This document shows positions 59,174-64,000 of a stretch of DNA of 64,000 bases, one piece after another. A model generated the notes under the pieces. The model made no database searches. It worked only from the letters and a program-made list of their open reading frames with translations, and was not told the DNA's origin. This DNA is from Siphonodentalium dalli (lineage: Eukaryota; Mollusca; Scaphopoda; Gadilida; Siphonodentaliidae), in the NCBI GenBank assembly GCA_032622095.1, contig CP136063.1, positions 180,461,956 through 180,525,955 of the forward strand, in the 5' to 3' direction. Position numbers and translations under genes: made by a program. Numbering within the stretch: the stretch's first letter is position 1; every line of letters starts with the position of its first letter.

Positions 59174-59345
59174 ATGAAGTATCAATGTGAAGAGTGCTTA
59201 AGTGTCTATGCTTGGCAAGATAGTTTGAAGCGTCATATCAAAGTTAAACACACGCCTTCAGAACAACAACAACAACAGCAACAACAACAGTATCATCAGC
59301 CACAACAACAACAACAACAACAACAACAACAGTATCATCACCCCC

Positions 59346-59385
<40 letters not shown>

Positions 59386-60067
59386 GCCACCAAGCGACAT
59401 AACATCCTGCTTTGATGATCCAATGGCCAATGTCCATGAAGATTTTATTTTCAAGCATCCATTCACGGCATGTGTAAGTGGACCGACATCTTGTGGTAAG
59501 ACATACTTCGTGAAAACCTTACTACAAAAGTCTGCCTCAAAAATATCACCCGCACCTGACAGAATAATATGGTTTTATAAATATTGGCAGCCCCTATATG
59601 ACGAATTAAAGTATACCGTCACCCCTCAGGTCAACTTTATACGAGGAATACCAGCAAACTTGGATTCGCTTATCAACCGCCGGTATAAAAATCTAGTTAT
59701 ACTCGATGACTTGATGCAAACTTCATCAAAAGACCAGAGAGTTAATGATTTGCATTCCGAAGGAAGTCACCATTTGAACTTATCTTTGATAAGTTTGAAC
59801 CAGAATTTCTACTACAACAAAGATCCAACGCAACGACGAAATTGTCAATATTTGGTATTGTTCAATAACCCAATCGACAAGGGATTAATTTCAACATTAT
59901 CAAGACAGATGTATCCTGAATGTCCTCAGCGTATGGTTCGAGAGTTTTCGGAAGCGACGAGTGAACCGTACGGTTACCTACTTGTGGATTTAAAAGCCGC
60001 AACACCGGACACATTACGTCTGCGACAGAATGTACTAAAAGAGGACACGAACCAACATAGGGGGTGA
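59174..60067 (+). CDS. Packaging-type ATPase with N-terminal zinc finger, right arm
   Basis: 297 residues. C2H2 finger (C5, C8, H21, H26) in residues 1-26; polyQ with YHQP and YHHP breaks, 31-71; ATPase core 90-275 with Walker A GPTSCGKT at 103-110, Walker B LVILDD at 174-179, GSHHLNLSLISLNQN at 197-211 (Gln210 as likely sensor), and SRQMYPECP at 243-251. The order fits A32/FtsK-HerA packaging ATPases. Related proteins with the SHH-NLS and RQMYP motifs are, from memory, common in invertebrate and fish genomes as virus-like genes; a profile search would confirm. The frame is fully open, and the downstream gene starts 10 bp after its stop. Confidence 0.82.
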
Positions 60068-60077
60068 ATGGAATGGC

Positions 60078-60926
60078 ATGAAATATAATCTCCAAAAAGA
60101 CAGAGAACACCCAGATGAACAGAATGGGATGAAAAAACATACAAAAGACACTGAGACCCTGGGTCAACAGAATGCGATGAAATACGATGACAGAGAACTC
60201 CCTGGTCAACAGAAGGACATAACATATAATTATATTGTGCCCCAGGGTCAACATAATGACTATACTAACGACATACGGCCACCTGGTGAGCTCGATGAAA
60301 TTAATAAGAAGAAACGTATAGACATTCGAGAAGACATGTCGTACCCTTGTAATGAATGCGGGCTTTTGTTCGCAGATCATTATGATGTTCAGAGACACGT
60401 AAAAAACTGGTGTCAAGAAAATAAGTTAAAACGAAAATTAACTGAGGACCCGGATGAACACGGAGCTATGTCCGAGACAAAAACAACTCTCTTCGGAGAA
60501 GATACAGATGAAGATGAACGAGGAACGCTATCAGATTCAAAAGATGGTAATGTCGTCGGTAGTAGAACGGTATTCGGTCTTAAGAAAGCTGCGCGATGTG
60601 TCAACGAGATGGACACATTCAAAAGTATGATGAAACGCGTCACCACTGATGTGAAAGAAGAAGAGAGCATTTCGGGAGATGAGAGCATGTCGGGAAAAGA
60701 GGATACCATCGACACAGAGTTTGTTCTGTTTCTCAAAAGTTATAGACGATTAATAGAATACCAGTATCGATTGAAAACATCACCCATACATAACACGATC
60801 ATGAAGAAAATGGTCAAACTGACCAAACGCGGATATAATAATGAATGGGCTGCAGATGAAGCGATGAGAAAATTCAAGAAACTCTTAGAAGTAAATCTAA
60901 CGGTCGAAGATTCAGACAATGATTAA
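60078..60926 (+). CDS. Zinc-finger acidic protein of the palindromic element, right arm
   Basis: Mirror copy of 56553-57401 with the same 282-residue sequence: CCHC finger at 91-112, acidic middle (~125-215), basic C-terminal part (~216-270). It begins 10 bp after the ATPase stop, too close for a separate promoter, so the two are probably read from one RNA, or the second ATG is reached by reinitiation. AATAAA follows six bases after the stop. Family not recognised. Confidence 0.75.
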   Translation: MKYNLQKDREHPDEQNGMKKHTKDTETLGQQNAMKYDDRELPGQQKDITYNYIVPQGQHNDYTNDIRPPGELDEINKKKRIDIREDMSYPCNECGLLFADHYDVQRHVKNWCQENKLKRKLTEDPDEHGAMSETKTTLFGEDTDEDERGTLSDSKDGNVVGSRTVFGLKKAARCVNEMDTFKSMMKRVTTDVKEEESISGDESMSGKEDTIDTEFVLFLKSYRRLIEYQYRLKTSPIHNTIMKKMVKLTKRGYNNEWAADEAMRKFKKLLEVNLTVEDSDND

Positions 60927-60931
60927 ATTTC

Positions 60932-60937
60932 AATAAA
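60932..60937 (+). promoter_or_regulatory. Polyadenylation signal AATAAA, right-arm gene pair
   Basis: AATAAA six bases downstream of the TAA of the zinc-finger gene. Supports a short bicistronic-type transcript ending here. Confidence 0.65.
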
Positions 60938-61595
60938 CTTCATCAACATGTTATTCTCGTCTTCGTTATATATCTATAAGTGGGGAGGGGGGTTTGTATA
61001 GCGAGAATGCTCCTTTAATATTCACACACCAATATTACATAACGTCCCTTACCTCGTGTCACTTTAACATTCCACACACCGTGTGTGCATTATCCCCCTT
61101 TAAGTATGTCATAGCATGGGTACATGTAAGATAATATAACACTATGACTATGTCTGTATCTGTTGTTGGTAAGATGTGAAATATAAATTTCAGTTCATTC
61201 GTGTAATAATTTCGTATATGTTCAACGCTCTTCATTCGTAAGAGTAATTATGACCTCCGGCTTCGTGCCGATTGTGTACTGAGCTGACACCGGGGATAAA
61301 TTGACCAATGACTGCCATTGTACTGAGCTGACACCGGGGATAAATTGACCAATGACTGCCCTTGTATCCTTTGACAGATATGCGTGCGCAGACTCGTTTG
61401 ATGTTCGCTATCGCATTACTATGTTTTAATAGCCGAGCCTTCACTACTCGTCTGACTTTCTTACCGACAAGACCTGTCTACACAGTACTTCTCCGGCAGA
61501 CTATTCATCCACTGGTAGGCCTACATACAGGTATGCCCTAAATAATGGACTGCTTAACCACAGCAGAATTATAGGTAACTTTTCAGGAGTTAGTC

Positions 61596-61680
61596 TGAAA
61601 TATGACTTGCATCGGAAATAAAATCTTCATGGACATTGGCCATTGGATCATCAAAACAGGATGTTATGTCGCTTGGTGAC

Positions 61681-61717
<37 letters not shown>

Positions 61718-63007
61718 GGTGTTGTTGTTGTTGTTGTTGTTGTGGCTTAACCACAGCAGAATTATAGGTAACTTGGGGGTTGGGTGTGGGCTGGTATTAT
61801 CACGTTGGTCTGTGATTGAGTGTACAAAATCTCTTGTCAAGTGAACACCTGCAGATTATGTATTTCTCTAAACATGGAACATGTCTGAATTTATCATTGG
61901 TACAATAGCAGTGATATAATGTTACATCATCGGTGCTACCTGGAGTTTTCGGCATACAAAATGGTGGTAAGTGTGAATGGAGTGATAAGGGGTTATTACG
62001 TAATGTTGTTATAACAATGTCATCAAAGCAATTTGTATAATTGAGTGTCTCACGACCTGACTTAATATGTATGCATGTTTTATGGATAACTAATTATCGC
62101 GTGAATGACACAGTTTATCAACCTTAATTGATACTAACTCGTTTTGTTCAGACATTAAATCGATTTGTTTTCTGAATACCATATAGCTGTGACCGGGGAA
62201 ATAATATAATTCATTTGGTAAAGCAAAGGTGTGAAAGACACATTGTTAACACCAATGTGGCGTGTGTGATTGAGTGTACATCGCTCATGTTCCATGTAAA
62301 AATGGCTGAGATTAAATCATCATTCATTCAATATGACAATTCATTCTGGAGGGTTGTAATTTCGCCTTACCATTTTCGACCGTTAGTAATTCAACATAGT
62401 ACATTTCAATACTTCCAATAATTGACGAAAATACACGCCTGTCATATACTCAATAACTTCATATAGAGATAAGTAAAGAATAAACGCTCTTTATTATTTA
62501 TGTAAAAAGTAATGGTGTCTATTTTCAGGTATGACAATTATATGAACTGCGTCCGTTAAACACTGGAATGTATGCATTCATACCGTTGGTCACAATGTCC
62601 AATAAAGCTATTTCTAAACATCGATTAATAAATTCATGAAAAATATTTGAACAAAAAAAAATAACGAAAGATATTACGAGCAAATAATTTAACATTCGAT
62701 ATTTTTTAATATCGAGATTATCAGAAACCGAAAAAACTCGTTATAAATTTTTTATTTAACCTTTTTTTTAGAGAAATAATTTTGAGGGTTTTGAAATTTT
62801 TTCTTTTTTTGAAATTTGGAGGTTTTGAATTTTTTTGTGGAAAAAATTAATTTTAGGGTTTTTGAAATTTTTTGGAAAAAATAAATTTTTGAAGTTTTGA
62901 AATTTTTTTTTGGGGTTTTTGATATTTTAGGAATATTTTAGTACAACCAATTTTAGACCCAAAGATTCTATTTTTAGATGTGGGTCTAACGAGCCCCCTA
63001 TTCTTCT
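61596..63007. other. Right outer arm of the palindrome, no intact gene
   Basis: Mirror of 54469-55883. Includes the truncated ATPase piece (about 61617-61744, minus strand), AT-rich sequence with no recognised gene, and the low-complexity T-rich end that stops at TATTCTTCT before GGCAGC. Confidence 0.65.
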
Positions 63008-63013
63008 GGCAGC
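63008..63013 (+). repeat. 6 bp target-site duplication, right
   Basis: GGCAGC directly after the last T of the element, matching 54463-54468. Confidence 0.8.
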
Positions 63014-63051
63014 TGTTAAAATTCGAGAACCAAGCATGTTGCTAATTTATG

Positions 63052-63442
63052 TTAACCCTTTACCCAACAGAACGGCCCTGTGCCAATGCATTCTCTTATA
63101 TATGCGAGTCGACCATAGGTCGCCTCGCATATATAAGAGAATGCATTGGCTTAACACATTAAAAATTATAAAATTGTTAAAGAATGTAAGAAAAAATGGT
63201 AAAAAGTGTCAAAAAAAGGATTTTTTTTAGGCCAATGCATTCTCTTATATATGCGAGGCGACCTATGGTCGACTCGCATATATAAGAGAATGCTTTGGCA
63301 CAGGGCATAACTGTAACTATCACAATGTGGTCAAGGAGCCGGTTCCAATGATATCCATATTTGTATGGTTCTATTGAGACAGACCGAAGATATTTTAGGC
63401 TGTTGAAGCTTTATTTGGCCGGTTTGTTGGGTAAAGGGTTAA
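63052..63442. mobile_element. TTAA MITE, family 2, copy 4
   Basis: 391 bp between TTAA sites, inverted relative to copy 1, ends TTAACCCTTTACCCAACA / TGTTGGGTAAAGGGTTAA, two internal palindromes. It lies only 39 bp outside the target duplication of the palindromic element. Confidence 0.9.
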
Positions 63443-64000
63443 TCAATAACTAACATGTAATTATAAATATTAACTAACAAAGGAACAGATTCCAGGAAAT
63501 TTTCATTGTTAATCAGGGAAGTTTATAACATTGAACAAAAGGTGCAGGTAATTCTTAGTTAATACCTGTTCCTTAATAATGTATTTCATTATAAGTGAAG
63601 GTCTCTGATCGAGATTGCACGATTTAAGTGATCTTGGACAGCGAGTTTGCTGCTCGTCGCTAAATTTCCCCGGGTACAATCAATTCAATGTTTATTTGGA
63701 TATCGGCTCACCAAATTCATAAAATTGTACATGTACAATGTATGAGTAATTAATATTGTGCAACCAGACATTCCAGATGCATGACCAGATACATAAAGAT
63801 CAAATATACGGACATACAGGTAAGTAAACCTCGTACGTGTTACATTCCGTGTGTGTTCCCCATGACTGGTGTCAGTTGGGCAGAACGGGTCAGGTTACTA
63901 AGAATCTGGCGGCTGGTTCGATTGGGGCAAGGCCCGGTCGAATGGTCGAAGTACATTCTAATAAACGATTTCAGTTTCAAAGTTTATATAATTGCTTGGT
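63443..64000. other. Right edge, no recognisable gene
   Basis: AT-rich sequence without domains or clear exons. GGTAAGT at 63820 could be a splice donor, but no coding exon precedes it. Confidence 0.5.

Larger units (their letters stand above)
54469..63007. mobile_element. Palindromic Polinton/Maverick-like element, 8.54 kb
   Basis: The two halves are near-identical reverse complements over about 4.27 kb each. Ends are AGAAGAATAGGGGGCTCG and its inverse, flanked by a 6 bp duplication (GGCAGC). A 6 bp duplication and an AG start are features of Polintons (Mavericks), large virus-like DNA elements. Each arm carries, from the outside in: an AT-rich end, a stretch without recognisable genes, a zinc-finger protein gene, a packaging-ATPase gene and half of a GC-rich hairpin. 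Polymerase B, integrase, protease and capsid genes are not seen. Visible arm differences are few: seven glutamine codons, a base near 56431/61048, and some differences in the hairpin repeats. The flanks on the two sides are unrelated apart from GGCAGC, which argues for real integration rather than a read artefact. Confidence 0.8.

Noticed and set aside
54469-63007. Pure assembly fold-back artefact
   Set aside because: Not fully excluded, but the flanks differ on the two sides, share a precise 6 bp duplication, and the arms differ in polyQ length and a few bases, which fits a real inserted palindrome better.

Overview
This is an AT-rich animal nuclear window. It has spliced genes with GT-AG introns, a CR1/L2-like LINE, many MITEs and foldback repeats, and microsatellites. 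The mix of tandem secreted Kazal inhibitors, an extracellular beta-lactamase-like protein and this repeat set suggests an aquatic invertebrate, probably a mollusc such as a bivalve. That assignment is an inference with modest confidence.

Layout. 1-8800 is mostly repeats: two copies of a long repeat rich in AAGATGGC motifs, a fragment of a third copy of the downstream duplication, and a 4.5 kb foldback element whose core is a degenerate 42-46 bp minisatellite. About 8935-20365 (unit A) and 23060-40365 (unit B) are tandem segmental duplicates. Each carries an intact-looking five-exon run of a three-domain Kazal inhibitor gene on the + strand, a decayed LINE ORF1 in its last intron, and the tail of a beta-lactamase-like gene on the - strand. 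In unit A that tail is only a broken fragment. In unit B it is the last exon of a full five-exon gene (40203-54191, 541 codons plus stop) with signal peptide, SLTK, YSS and HTG motifs. A 3.7 kb dead LINE sits in its fourth intron. Comparing A with B gives natural filled/empty site pairs that define several mobile elements: two TTAA-target MITE families, a 185 bp hAT-like MITE (8 bp duplication) and a 1.95 kb foldback element (10 bp duplication).

54469-63007 is the standout. It is an 8539 bp near-perfect palindrome that starts with AG, is flanked by a 6 bp direct duplication (GGCAGC), and carries in each arm a viral-type packaging ATPase gene and a zinc-finger protein gene, 10 bp apart on the same strand. 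The 6 bp duplication, AG terminus and ATPase point to a Polinton/Maverick-type virus-like element. No polymerase, integrase, protease or capsid gene is visible, so it looks like a palindromic, gutted derivative. Its axis is a GC-rich hairpin.

The host genes (Kazal, beta-lactamase-like) are probably secreted proteins of defence or digestion. They are convergent neighbours that were copied together, and they stayed open while mobile DNA filled their introns.
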